A stretch of 64,000 nt of DNA from Algivirga pacifica (GTDB lineage Bacteria > Bacteroidota > Bacteroidia > Cytophagales > Flammeovirgaceae), in contig NZ_BAABJX010000017.1 of assembly GCF_039543525.1 (NCBI RefSeq), positions 62,001-126,000 on the forward strand. The letters are read 5' to 3'. Position 1 is the stretch's first letter, and each line of letters begins with the position of its first letter. Below the pieces are notes generated by a model that saw only the letters and a list, made by a program, of their open reading frames with translations, made no database searches and was not told the DNA's origin. Shown in pieces: positions 33,852 through 41,199 of this stretch. A program made the position numbers and the translations under genes.

Positions 33852-34333
33852 TAATTGTTCATGTTGTTTAGTTGAGCTTCGCTCGTTCATATTGTTTAGT
33901 TGAGTTTTATGTGATTAATCACAGAACTGGTTCAAAGTGTTAAAGGTGTAGAGGTGTAAAAGTGTAGAGCCTGAAACTTTACACTTCTATGCCTCTATAC
34001 TTATTTAATAATCGGCCCACTAGTGATCTGATTATTAAGTTTGTTTATACCTCTTACAGCAGTGTCTTTTGTGATTAGTGATTAGTGATTAGTGACTAGT
34101 ATAGATATCTAGTAAAACGAATTACCAATCACTAACCACTAATCACGTATTAAATAATCACAGCACTAGGAATGTATTTTCTGCTACTATGAAATAAACC
34201 CTATTGAAAATTGATAATTAATCATTGAAAATTAACTACCACTACACTCGCAGTGATACACACAAAGTATCAATTTGCTCACTGCTCCAATCCCCCATTA
34301 ATTCTAACGATTTGGAATAAAATCATATTAAAG
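33852..34333. repeat. Cluster of three or more intergenic inverted repeats before the ribosomal block
   Basis: In order: a family A half element with gagc-ttc-gctc (33855-33905); a GTGTAGA/GTGTAAA heptad pair facing ACACTTC/CTCTATA (about 33940-34008); and a (AGTGATT)4 arm at 34071-34101 facing AATCACTAACCACTAATCAC at 34126-34146, framed by outer arms CTAGTGATCTGATTATT and AATAATCACAGCACTAG. No gene was recognised in this gap. Confidence 0.85.
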
Positions 34334-34364
34334 TTTGATATCTATTTATAAATCACTACTTTTG
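34334..34364 (+). promoter_or_regulatory. Bacteroidota-type promoter of the rplC block
   Basis: TTTG (34334-34337), 19-base spacer, TACTTTTG (34357-34364): exact matches to -33 TTTG and -7 TAnnTTTG. A start near 34370 would give a leader of about 175 nt. Confidence 0.75.
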
Positions 34365-34370
34365 CAGACC

Positions 34371-34545
34371 GTTTGAGGGTTGTAAGTATTTCTCTCTAGA
34401 GATAAACGTCTCGCTTTAAATGCACTAACGAGCAAATGAGGCGAGGTTTTATTATGTGAGAGAACTTGCTCTTAAAACGAAGTTAGATCGATGAGGCGTG
34501 AAATCGCCTTATGTCTGTTTTAAATTTTTAAAAGGTAAATTTAAG
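34371..34545 (+). promoter_or_regulatory. Structured 5' leader of the ribosomal protein operon
   Basis: Hairpin potential: TCTCTAGAGA, CTCGC...GCGAG with a 25-base interior, and AGGCG-tgaaat-CGCCT (34494-34509) shortly before rplC. The layout suggests autoregulation by one of the encoded proteins (L4 is the usual S10-operon regulator in E. coli), but no known leader sequence is recognised. Confidence 0.45.
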
Positions 34546-35166
34546 ATGCCAGGATTAATCGGTAAAAAAGTTGGGATGACCAGCATCTATGACGAGAACG
34601 GCAAGAATGTAGCTTGTACGCTTATCGTGACTGGTCCAAACGTAGTGACTCAGGTTAAGACTCCTGAAGTTGATGGCTATACAGCTATTCAGGTGGGTTA
34701 TGATGAGAAGAAGGAGAAGAGAACGTCCGCTGCCTTGAAAGGTCACTTCGCTAAAGCAAACACTGCTCCAAAGCGTAAGCTAGTTGAGTTCAGAGAATTC
34801 GATGGAGAGTTTGCTCTAGGAGATGTATTGAAGATGGAAGAAATTTTCGCTGAGGGTGAATTCGTTGACATCGTAGGTACTTCTAAAGGTAAAGGTTTCC
34901 AAGGTGTAGTTAAGAGACATGGCTTCGGTGGTGTTGGACAAGCTACTCACGGTCAGCACAACAGATTGAGAGCTCCAGGTGCTATTGGTGCTTGTGCGAC
35001 TCCATCTAGAGTGTTTAAAGGTCTGAAAATGGCTGGACGTATGGGAGGAAAGCGCGTTAAAGTGCAAAACCTTAAAGTGTTGAAATTGTATCCAGAAGAG
35101 AACTTGGTTCTTGTAAGTGGAGCAATTCCAGGCGCTAAAAATTCTTACGTAATCATCGAAAAGTAA
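34546..35166 (+). CDS. rplC: 50S ribosomal protein L3
   Basis: 206 residues from MPGLIGKKVGMTSIYDENG; an earlier GTG in frame would add 16 residues of leader DNA. Diagnostic L3 region GFGGVGQATHGQHNRLRAPG with the methylated-Gln site. First gene of the block; rpsJ is not upstream. Spacing to rplD is 11 bases. Confidence 0.99.
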   Translation: MPGLIGKKVGMTSIYDENGKNVACTLIVTGPNVVTQVKTPEVDGYTAIQVGYDEKKEKRTSAALKGHFAKANTAPKRKLVEFREFDGEFALGDVLKMEEIFAEGEFVDIVGTSKGKGFQGVVKRHGFGGVGQATHGQHNRLRAPGAIGACATPSRVFKGLKMAGRMGGKRVKVQNLKVLKLYPEENLVLVSGAIPGAKNSYVIIEK

Positions 35167-35177
35167 TCTAGGAGAAA

Positions 35178-35798
35178 ATGGAATTAGCAGTTGTAAATAT
35201 TCAAGGTGCTGAGACTGGAAGAACTGTTGCCCTTCCAGCGTCAGTGTTTGGTATTGAGCCAAACGACCACGCAATCTACCTGGACGTAAAACAATACTTG
35301 GCGAACCAAAGACAAGGTACTCACAAGTCTAAGGAGAGAGCGGATATTACGGGTTCTACTCGTAAGATCAAAAAACAAAAAGGAACAGGTACAGCGCGTG
35401 CAGGTTCTATCAAGTCACCTGTTTTCAGAGGTGGAGGTAGAGTGTTCGGTCCAAGACCAAGAAACTACTCTTTCGACCTTAACAAGAAGGTGAAGCAGTT
35501 GGCTAGAAAGTCAGCGCTTTCTTACAAAGCTACTGAGAGCAATATCACAGTAGTTGAAGCGTTCAACTTTGATGCGCCAAAAACAAAAGAGTACAAAGCA
35601 GTATTGGCAGCTTTGGAGGCTACTGACAAAAAGACTTTGTTGGTGACTGCAGCTGTGAACGCTAACGTTGTACTTTCTGCGAGAAACCTGCCAAAGGCAA
35701 AGGTATCAACAGCAGCGAACTTGAACACGTACGATATCATGAACGCGGACAAGGTAATCGTTGTTGAAGACGCAATTGAAGTATTTTCTAAATTCTAA
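35178..35798 (+). CDS. rplD: 50S ribosomal protein L4
   Basis: 206 residues with the long tunnel loop KKQKGTGTARAGSIKSPVFRGGGRVFGP, diagnostic of L4. In enterobacteria L4 controls the S10 operon by binding its leader, so the leader upstream is of interest. 13 bases to rplW. Confidence 0.99.
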   Translation: MELAVVNIQGAETGRTVALPASVFGIEPNDHAIYLDVKQYLANQRQGTHKSKERADITGSTRKIKKQKGTGTARAGSIKSPVFRGGGRVFGPRPRNYSFDLNKKVKQLARKSALSYKATESNITVVEAFNFDAPKTKEYKAVLAALEATDKKTLLVTAAVNANVVLSARNLPKAKVSTAANLNTYDIMNADKVIVVEDAIEVFSKF

Positions 35799-35811
35799 GT
35801 AGCCTTTCACG

Positions 35812-36099
35812 ATGCAAGTACTTATCAAACCATTAGTTACAGAGAAAGCTGCGATGATGAATGATCAAAGCGTTTTCGTTTTTGTTGTAAACAAGAACGC
35901 AGACAAAGGTCAGATCAAAAAAGCAGTTGAAGATAAATACGATGTTAAAGTAGATTCAGTAAGAACTGCGATCATGCCAGGTAAATCTAAAACTAGATAT
36001 ACTAAAACAGCAGTGATCGACGGTAGAACATCTTCTTTCAAGAAAGCCATGGTTAAATTGGCTGACGGAGAGGTGATCGACATCTACGAGAACATGTAA
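35812..36099 (+). CDS. rplW: 50S ribosomal protein L23
   Basis: 95 residues: LIKPLVTEKAAMM at the N-terminus and VKVDSVRTAIMPGK, both typical. The next gene is 178 bases away, with a heptad palindrome between. Confidence 0.99.
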   Translation: MQVLIKPLVTEKAAMMNDQSVFVFVVNKNADKGQIKKAVEDKYDVKVDSVRTAIMPGKSKTRYTKTAVIDGRTSSFKKAMVKLADGEVIDIYENM

Positions 36100-36116
36100 T
36101 CTTAGTGAAGAGTGGG

Positions 36117-36195
36117 TGGTGATTAGTGGTTAGTGATTAGTATTCTGTACTAATCACTAGTCACTAGTCACTAGTCACTAATCACTAGTACTAAT
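36117..36195. repeat. AGTGATT/TCACTAG heptad palindrome inside the ribosomal operon
   Basis: Left arm GGTGATTAGTGGTTAGTGAT; right arm has TAATCAC, TAGTCAC x3, TAATCAC units. A stem of more than 20 bp can form with a short loop. It sits between rplW and rplB with no other gene. Confidence 0.92.
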
Positions 36196-36277
36196 TTTTG
36201 TTTTATTTAATGTTGTCTATTGTGGGTGGGATATCCTATCTACCTGCAGTAAAAGCATAAAACGTTTAATTTTAAGA

Positions 36278-37105
36278 ATGGCTGTTAAAAAGTTAAAACC
36301 GGTAACTCCGGGTCAGCGTTTCAGAGTGGCTCCTACATTTGAGGAGATTACTACGGATAAGCCAGAAAAGTCGCTTATTGCGAAACACAAAAAAACTGGT
36401 GGTAGAAATAACTCTGGTAGAAGAACTGCCCGTTACATTGGTGGTGGTCACAAAAGAAGATACAGAATCATCGACTTCATCCGTGAGAAGCACGGCGTGA
36501 AAGCGGAGGTTTTGACGATTGAGTACGATCCAAACAGAACAGCACGTATCGCTCTGCTTCAGTACGAAGATGGAGAGAAGAGATATATTGTTGCTCCTGC
36601 GGGTCTAGCTGTTGGACAAACTGTAGTGTCAGGTAGCGGAATCGCTCCAGAAGTAGGAAACACACTTCCTCTTGCGGAGATCCCTGTTGGTACTATCATC
36701 CACAACATCGAGTTGAAGCCAGGTAAAGGTGCTGCAATGGTACGTTCTGCTGGTGCTTACGCTCAGTTGTTGGGTAGAACAGGTAAGTACGCTGTGATCA
36801 AATTGCCTTCAGGTGAAACACGTATGGTGTTGCTAACTTGTAGCGCAACGATCGGTACCGTTTCAAATGCTGATCACTCGAACGTTCGTTTGGGTAAAGC
36901 AGGTAGAAACAGATGGTTGGGTAGAAGACCAAGAACTAGAGGTGTTGCCATGAACCCAGTAGATCACCCAATGGGTGGTGGTGAAGGTAAATCTTCAGGA
37001 GGTCACCCACGTTCTAGAAACGGTTTGTATGCTAAAGGTCAAAAGACTAGAAAGCAGAACAAGTACTCTGACAAAATGATTATTTCAAGAAGAAAATCAA
37101 AGTAA
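36278..37105 (+). CDS. rplB: 50S ribosomal protein L2
   Basis: 275 residues. Conserved RNA-binding core with GGGHKRRYRIIDF, EYDPNRTARIALL and the peptidyl-transferase motif PVDHPMGGGEGKSSGGH containing the conserved His. Six bases to rpsS. Confidence 0.99.
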   Translation: MAVKKLKPVTPGQRFRVAPTFEEITTDKPEKSLIAKHKKTGGRNNSGRRTARYIGGGHKRRYRIIDFIREKHGVKAEVLTIEYDPNRTARIALLQYEDGEKRYIVAPAGLAVGQTVVSGSGIAPEVGNTLPLAEIPVGTIIHNIELKPGKGAAMVRSAGAYAQLLGRTGKYAVIKLPSGETRMVLLTCSATIGTVSNADHSNVRLGKAGRNRWLGRRPRTRGVAMNPVDHPMGGGEGKSSGGHPRSRNGLYAKGQKTRKQNKYSDKMIISRRKSK

Positions 37106-37111
37106 TAAGCA

Positions 37112-37387
37112 ATGGCTAGATCGTTAAAGAAAGGACCATATATTGACTTCCGTCTGGAAAATAAAGTACAGGCGTTGAATGAGTCTGGCAAGAAGCAGGT
37201 TATTAAGACATGGTCTAGAAGATCTATGATCTCTCCTGACTTCATCGGTCACACTTTTGCAGTACACAACGGAAACAAGTTTATCCCTGTGTATGTGACT
37301 GAAAACATGGTAGGCCACAAGCTAGGCGAATTCGCTCCAACTAGAACTTACAAGGGTCACATTAACAAAAAAGACAAAAAGAGATAA
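37112..37387 (+). CDS. rpsS: 30S ribosomal protein S19
   Basis: 91 residues: RSLKKGPYID, KTWSRRSMISPDFIGHTFAVHNG, HKLGEFAPTRTYKGH. Stop overlaps the next start (TAATG). Confidence 0.99.
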   Translation: MARSLKKGPYIDFRLENKVQALNESGKKQVIKTWSRRSMISPDFIGHTFAVHNGNKFIPVYVTENMVGHKLGEFAPTRTYKGHINKKDKKR

Positions 37388-37773
37388 TGGAAGCAGTAGC
37401 AAAACTAAATAATTGCCCGATTGCTCCTCGCAAGATGCGTCTTGTTGTGGACTCAATCAGAGGTAAGCAAGTAATTGAAGCGCTGAACCTGCTTAGATAT
37501 GAGCAAAAAGCTGGCGCCCCTTACGTAGAGAAACTTCTTCTTTCTGCTATCGCAAACTGGGAACAAAAGAACCCAGAAGATTCTATTGAAGATGCAGATC
37601 TTTTCGTAAAAGAGGTTTTCGTAACTCAGGGACGTACGCTTAAGAGATTCCGTCCAGCTCCACAAGGTAGAGCGCACAGAATCAGAAAAAGATCTAACCA
37701 CGTGACATTGATCGTAGATTCAATTGACAATGGTTTGATCAACGTTGAGTTCGAATCAGAAGAAAACGAATAA
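37387..37773 (+). CDS. rplV: 50S ribosomal protein L22
   Basis: 128 residues with PRKMRLVVDSIRGKQV and the beta-hairpin tunnel loop RTLKRFRPAPQGRAHRIRKR, typical of L22. Confidence 0.99.
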   Translation: MEAVAKLNNCPIAPRKMRLVVDSIRGKQVIEALNLLRYEQKAGAPYVEKLLLSAIANWEQKNPEDSIEDADLFVKEVFVTQGRTLKRFRPAPQGRAHRIRKRSNHVTLIVDSIDNGLINVEFESEENE

Positions 37774-37798
37774 TTAATCTCAAATCTAAGCAAATTCA

Positions 37799-38575
37799 AT
37801 GGGACAAAAAGTTAATCCAATAGGTTTAAGACTAGGCTACATCAAAGGCTGGGAGTCTGCTTGGTTTGGTGGTAAAGATTTCTCTGATAAACTTGTGGAG
37901 GACGACAAGATCAGAAAATATCTTTCTGCTCGTATTCCAAACCCAAGAGCGGGTGTATCCAAAGTTGTTATCGAAAGAACACTTAAGCGCGTTACGTTGA
38001 CTATCCATACGGCTCGTCCAGGGGTAGTTATTGGTAAAGCTGGTGCTGAAGTAGATAGAATTAAAGAGGAGCTTAAGAAGCTTACTGGCAAAGAAGTTCA
38101 GATCAACATCTTCGAGGTGAAAAGACCTGAAACTGACGCTAAACTAGTAGGTGAATCAATCGCTCAGCAGCTTGCAAACCGTGTTTCTTACAAGAGAGCA
38201 TTGAAGCAAGCAATCGCTAACGCAATGAGAGTTGGTGCTCAAGGTATCAAGATCAAAATCTCTGGTCGTTTAGGTGGTGCTGAAATGGCTCGTACTGATA
38301 TTTATAAAGAAGGTAGAATTCCATTGCATACCTTGAGAGCGGATATCGATTATGCTTTGACTGAAGCACAAACGGTATACGGTATCATCGGTGTAAAAGT
38401 ATGGATCTTCAAAGGAGAGGTGATCGGTAAGCGTGACCTTTCTCCAAACCCTGAGTCTTCTAAGAGAGACAACCGTGGCGGTAACAAGCGCGGTGGACAG
38501 GGCGGTGGACGTGGCAAACGTGGCGGAAACCGTGGAGGTAACAGAGGTGGTGGAAGACCAAGAGGAGATAAGTAA
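37799..38575 (+). CDS. rpsC: 30S ribosomal protein S3 with an arginine/glycine-rich tail
   Basis: 258 residues. KH-type domain with KVNPIGLRLGYIKGWES, RPGVVIGKAGAEV, then the C-terminal S3 domain (GRLGGAEMART). About the last 40 residues are a basic RGG-like tail (NRGGNKRGGQGGGRGKRGG), not part of the E. coli S3 fold but common in Bacteroidota. The block ends here; rplP and rpmC, normally next, are absent. Confidence 0.99.
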   Translation: MGQKVNPIGLRLGYIKGWESAWFGGKDFSDKLVEDDKIRKYLSARIPNPRAGVSKVVIERTLKRVTLTIHTARPGVVIGKAGAEVDRIKEELKKLTGKEVQINIFEVKRPETDAKLVGESIAQQLANRVSYKRALKQAIANAMRVGAQGIKIKISGRLGGAEMARTDIYKEGRIPLHTLRADIDYALTEAQTVYGIIGVKVWIFKGEVIGKRDLSPNPESSKRDNRGGNKRGGQGGGRGKRGGNRGGNRGGGRPRGDK

Positions 38576-38624
38576 TTTTCTCTGGATTTCAACTACTGAG
38601 TTGATCTACACTTCAAAAGGATTT

Positions 38625-38656
38625 AAAAACCCAAGTCGTAAGGCTTGGGTTTTTTA
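38625..38656 (+). terminator. Terminator of the ribosomal block
   Basis: AACCCAAG-tcgtaagg-CTTGGGTT and a T run, 50 bases past the rpsC stop. Confidence 0.9.
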
Positions 38657-38997
38657 TTAAGTTAATTTACATAGAATACTCTAGTTGATCGATCTATAAA
38701 ATAACTCATCGTTAATTTTCCGATAGAACCCATTCATTTATTTAATTCGATAATGATTTTTTTTGTAGTTTTAACTGACTAAGTTATTTCCTTAAATAAG
38801 AGGATCTAATAAATGTGTATAATACCTAAGGATATAGTACCCATACGTTACACTATACACTTTATACTATACACTGACTTGTTCAAAAAACGATAGAAAT
38901 AAAAACGAAAAAAATACTTAGTGGAAACAGCGTTTATATGATTCAAATCAGCCGCTTAATACTTATCACTATCACTAACCACTAAATGGAATAGACT
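38657..38997. other. Intergenic region with ACTATAC heptads
   Basis: AT-rich. At 38851-38878 the run ACTATAC-ACTTTAT-ACTATAC-ACTGAC is another short heptad tandem, and 38960-38986 has ATCACTATCACTAACCACTA. Otherwise no gene or RNA was recognised. Confidence 0.5.
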
Positions 38998-39708
38998 ATG
39001 AACGAATATTATAGAAGTGCCTACCGTCCACTGCTCGCTTTAGACTGTGTGATTTTCGGTTACGAGGAAGGGACTCTGAAAGTTTTATTGACCAGAAGAA
39101 AACAAGAACCATATAAAGGGGCCTGGGGTCTGGCGACTGGTTTCCTTCACGAAGGAGAGTCTTTGGATAATGCAGCCATTCGTATCTTGAAAAAGCAGAC
39201 GGGCTTGGATGATATCTATATGAGCCAGTTGCAAACCTTTGGAGATGTAGGAAGGGACCCTGTAGAACGCGTAGTTTCATTGGTATATTATGCCTTGGTA
39301 CGTGTAGATGCTTACGATGAGAAATTATTGGAGCAAAATCAGGCACAATGGTTTTCCATTACTGCTTTACCAAAATTGATGTTTGACCACGAAGATATGA
39401 TCCAAAAGTCTTGGGGTAAATTAAGACGTAAGTCACGTTATCAACCATTGGGTTTTGAGTTGCTTCCTGAGAAATTCACTTTGCCAGAGTTGCAGACACT
39501 TTATGAAGCGATTCACCAAAAGCAGTTTGATAAGCGTAATTTCCGTAAGAAGATTCTAGCGACAAATCTATTAGAGAAGCTAGAGGAAAAGCAAAAAGGA
39601 GTATCCAAAAAAGGCGCTTATTATTATCAGTTCCAAAAAGATAAATATGATGAACTGATTGCTGCTGGATTTAACTTTGAGTTGAAATCAATGGCATTTG
39701 GTAGCTAA
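38998..39708 (+). CDS. NUDIX-fold transcriptional regulator (NrtR-like)
   Basis: 236 residues. Residues 1-140 are a NUDIX fold, but the box reads GFLHEGESLDNAAIRILKKQTGL: the three REUxEE glutamates that bind metal are replaced by Ile, Lys and Gln, so no hydrolase activity is expected. Residues about 150-230 form a winged helix (FTLPELQTLYEAI, FDKRNFRKKIL, KKGAYYYQFQ). This is the NrtR/AraR type, in which the NUDIX domain senses a sugar- or nucleotide-linked ligand. It sits upstream of the polysaccharide locus and may regulate it or an unlinked pathway. Confidence 0.9.
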   Translation: MNEYYRSAYRPLLALDCVIFGYEEGTLKVLLTRRKQEPYKGAWGLATGFLHEGESLDNAAIRILKKQTGLDDIYMSQLQTFGDVGRDPVERVVSLVYYALVRVDAYDEKLLEQNQAQWFSITALPKLMFDHEDMIQKSWGKLRRKSRYQPLGFELLPEKFTLPELQTLYEAIHQKQFDKRNFRKKILATNLLEKLEEKQKGVSKKGAYYYQFQKDKYDELIAAGFNFELKSMAFGS

Positions 39709-39741
39709 TTTTAATGAAGGATAAAAAAGTAAGAAATAATA

Positions 39742-39862
39742 GGTAAAAGGTAAAAAGGAGTTTAACTTTCTCCTTTCTCCTTTCTCCTTTCTCCTTTCTC
39801 CTTTCTCCTTTCTCCTTTCTCCTTTCTCCTTTCTCCTTTCTCCTTTCTCCTTTCTCCTTTTT
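39742..39862. repeat. (GGTAAAA)2 followed by (TCTCCTT)13
   Basis: Thirteen near-perfect TTTCTCC units, the longest array in the window, preceded by GGTAAAAGGTAAAAAGG. The remaining 230 bases to the next terminator hold no gene. Confidence 0.95.
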
Positions 39863-40094
39863 CTGCAAAAAAAAACATACCGTTAGCTGTCGATATGTAA
39901 GATTTAATGGTCTACTAATTAGACGTATACTAATTGTCTAGAAAGGACGTTTTAGAATTATTAAACTAGAATATTTTTTAGGATACAATGATTGTTAATC
40001 ATAAGTATCATTGTGTTGATTTTACACTTAAATAATGGTAGTAACTTATTCTATTACTGCTTGATTAATATAGTGTTATGCGCAGAGGTATGGT

Positions 40095-40115
40095 TCCCTA
40101 AAAAGAGGGATTTTT
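40095..40115 (+). terminator. Short hairpin with T tract before the polysaccharide promoter
   Basis: TCCCT-aaaaag-AGGGA-TTTTT. Confidence 0.55.
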
Positions 40116-40126
40116 GAATGAATAAT

Positions 40127-40157
40127 TTTGTTATCCGAAGATATTTACGTTCTTTTG
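40127..40157 (+). promoter_or_regulatory. Candidate promoter of the polysaccharide locus
   Basis: TTTG (40127-40130), 19-base spacer, TTCTTTTG (40150-40157), seven of eight positions fitting TAnnTTTG. A start near 40163 matches the start of the leader structure that follows. Confidence 0.6.
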
Positions 40158-40160
40158 CAT

Positions 40161-40209
40161 CTCCTGAATATTGCCGATCGGTAAGTTCGGGACGACCCTT
40201 TATCAGGAG
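40161..40209 (+). promoter_or_regulatory. Structured leader element of the polysaccharide operon
   Basis: CTCCTGA (40161-40167) closes with TCAGGAG (40203-40209). Between them lie palindromic CCGATCGG and a GGG-acga-CCC hairpin. A CCTC-ccaa-GAGG hairpin follows (40229-40240). Not a recognised riboswitch class; candidate target for the UpxY-type antiterminator or another attenuator. Confidence 0.45.
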
Positions 40210-40279
40210 TTATTAGCCAAATTATTAACCTCCCAAGAGGGTAGATTGTTTAAACTAGTTGACAACAATACGAATACTG

Positions 40280-41113
40280 ATGAAAGAGAATAGCTTTGTG
40301 CTAAGATTTTTAGTTTACCTGACATTCTTCACCGCAATCACTTCATGTGTATCCAACAAGAATGCTACCTATCTTAGAAATGGGAATGAGTTGAAAGAGG
40401 ATGTGCCAAGGGACTCGGTTGTACGTTCCTACGATTTACACACTGCATCAGAATACCGTATCCGCAGGGATGATCAGTTAAATATACGTGTATCTACAAC
40501 AACTCCAGCAGAGTATAATTCCTTTATGCAAGCGGATCCAGCTAGTGCGATTAACTCTAGACAAATGCAATCCACAATTATTGGAGGAGAACGCGGAACG
40601 ATTTATGGATATGAGGTGGATACAGAGGGGTACATCGCTGTTCCTATGCTAGGTAGAGTATTAGCAAAAGGAAGGACAATCTCAGAGTTAGAAAAAGAAA
40701 TACAAGTAGGGTTAAGTAAGTATCTAAAAGATCCGATTGTTTATATTAATCTTCTGAACTTTCGCTTTTCTGTCTTGGGAGAAGTAAGGAGAGAAGGAAT
40801 GCACTCTACGTTTAACCATAGAATCACGATGGTAGAGGCCATGTCATTAGCGGGTGGTTTTGGAGAGTTAGCAGAACGTTCAAGAGTGAAGCTAATCCGT
40901 GATAACGAAGGAGTGGCAGAAGTTGTCTATCTTGATTTTCTCTCAGAGGATTTCGTGAGTAGTCCGTATTATTTTGTGCAACCTAATGATGTGTTGATTG
41001 TACAACCTAACAAGCAACGTCCAGCAGTAAATTATGCTTACAGAAATGCTAGTTTAGTGGCGTCAATTGTTGGGCTAATCGTTAGTGTAGCAACATTGGT
41101 GACTAGGAATTAA
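40280..41113 (+). CDS. Polysaccharide export lipoprotein (Wza-like)
   Basis: 277 residues from MKENSFVLRF; an in-frame TTG seven codons earlier is less likely. Lipobox AITSC. Poly_export domain (about 50-130: YRIRRDDQLNIRVSTTTP), then SLBB-type repeats (FSVLGEVRREGMHS, NHRITMVEAMSLAGGFGEL) and a C-terminal hydrophobic helix (SLVASIVGLIVSVATLV), which in Wza crosses the outer membrane. Forms the export channel working with the Wzc-like protein encoded next. Confidence 0.95.
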   Translation: MKENSFVLRFLVYLTFFTAITSCVSNKNATYLRNGNELKEDVPRDSVVRSYDLHTASEYRIRRDDQLNIRVSTTTPAEYNSFMQADPASAINSRQMQSTIIGGERGTIYGYEVDTEGYIAVPMLGRVLAKGRTISELEKEIQVGLSKYLKDPIVYINLLNFRFSVLGEVRREGMHSTFNHRITMVEAMSLAGGFGELAERSRVKLIRDNEGVAEVVYLDFLSEDFVSSPYYFVQPNDVLIVQPNKQRPAVNYAYRNASLVASIVGLIVSVATLVTRN

Positions 41114-41199
41114 AATTATCAATCATAGAACAAACAGTGTTTAGTGTGTAGTAATAGTATGGGTTACTAATTCACTAATTACTAATTACTGAAGAATAA

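Noticed and set aside
39741..39862. Repeat array as a possible CRISPR
   Set aside because: Units are 7 nt without spacers, and there are no cas genes.
39671..39868. Minus-strand open frame of repeated KEKGERR
   Set aside because: It is only the translation of the TCTCCTT heptad array and overlaps the NUDIX regulator gene end.
40095..40280. JUMPstart/ops element for RfaH-type control
   Set aside because: No GGCGGTAGC-like sequence found near the locus start.
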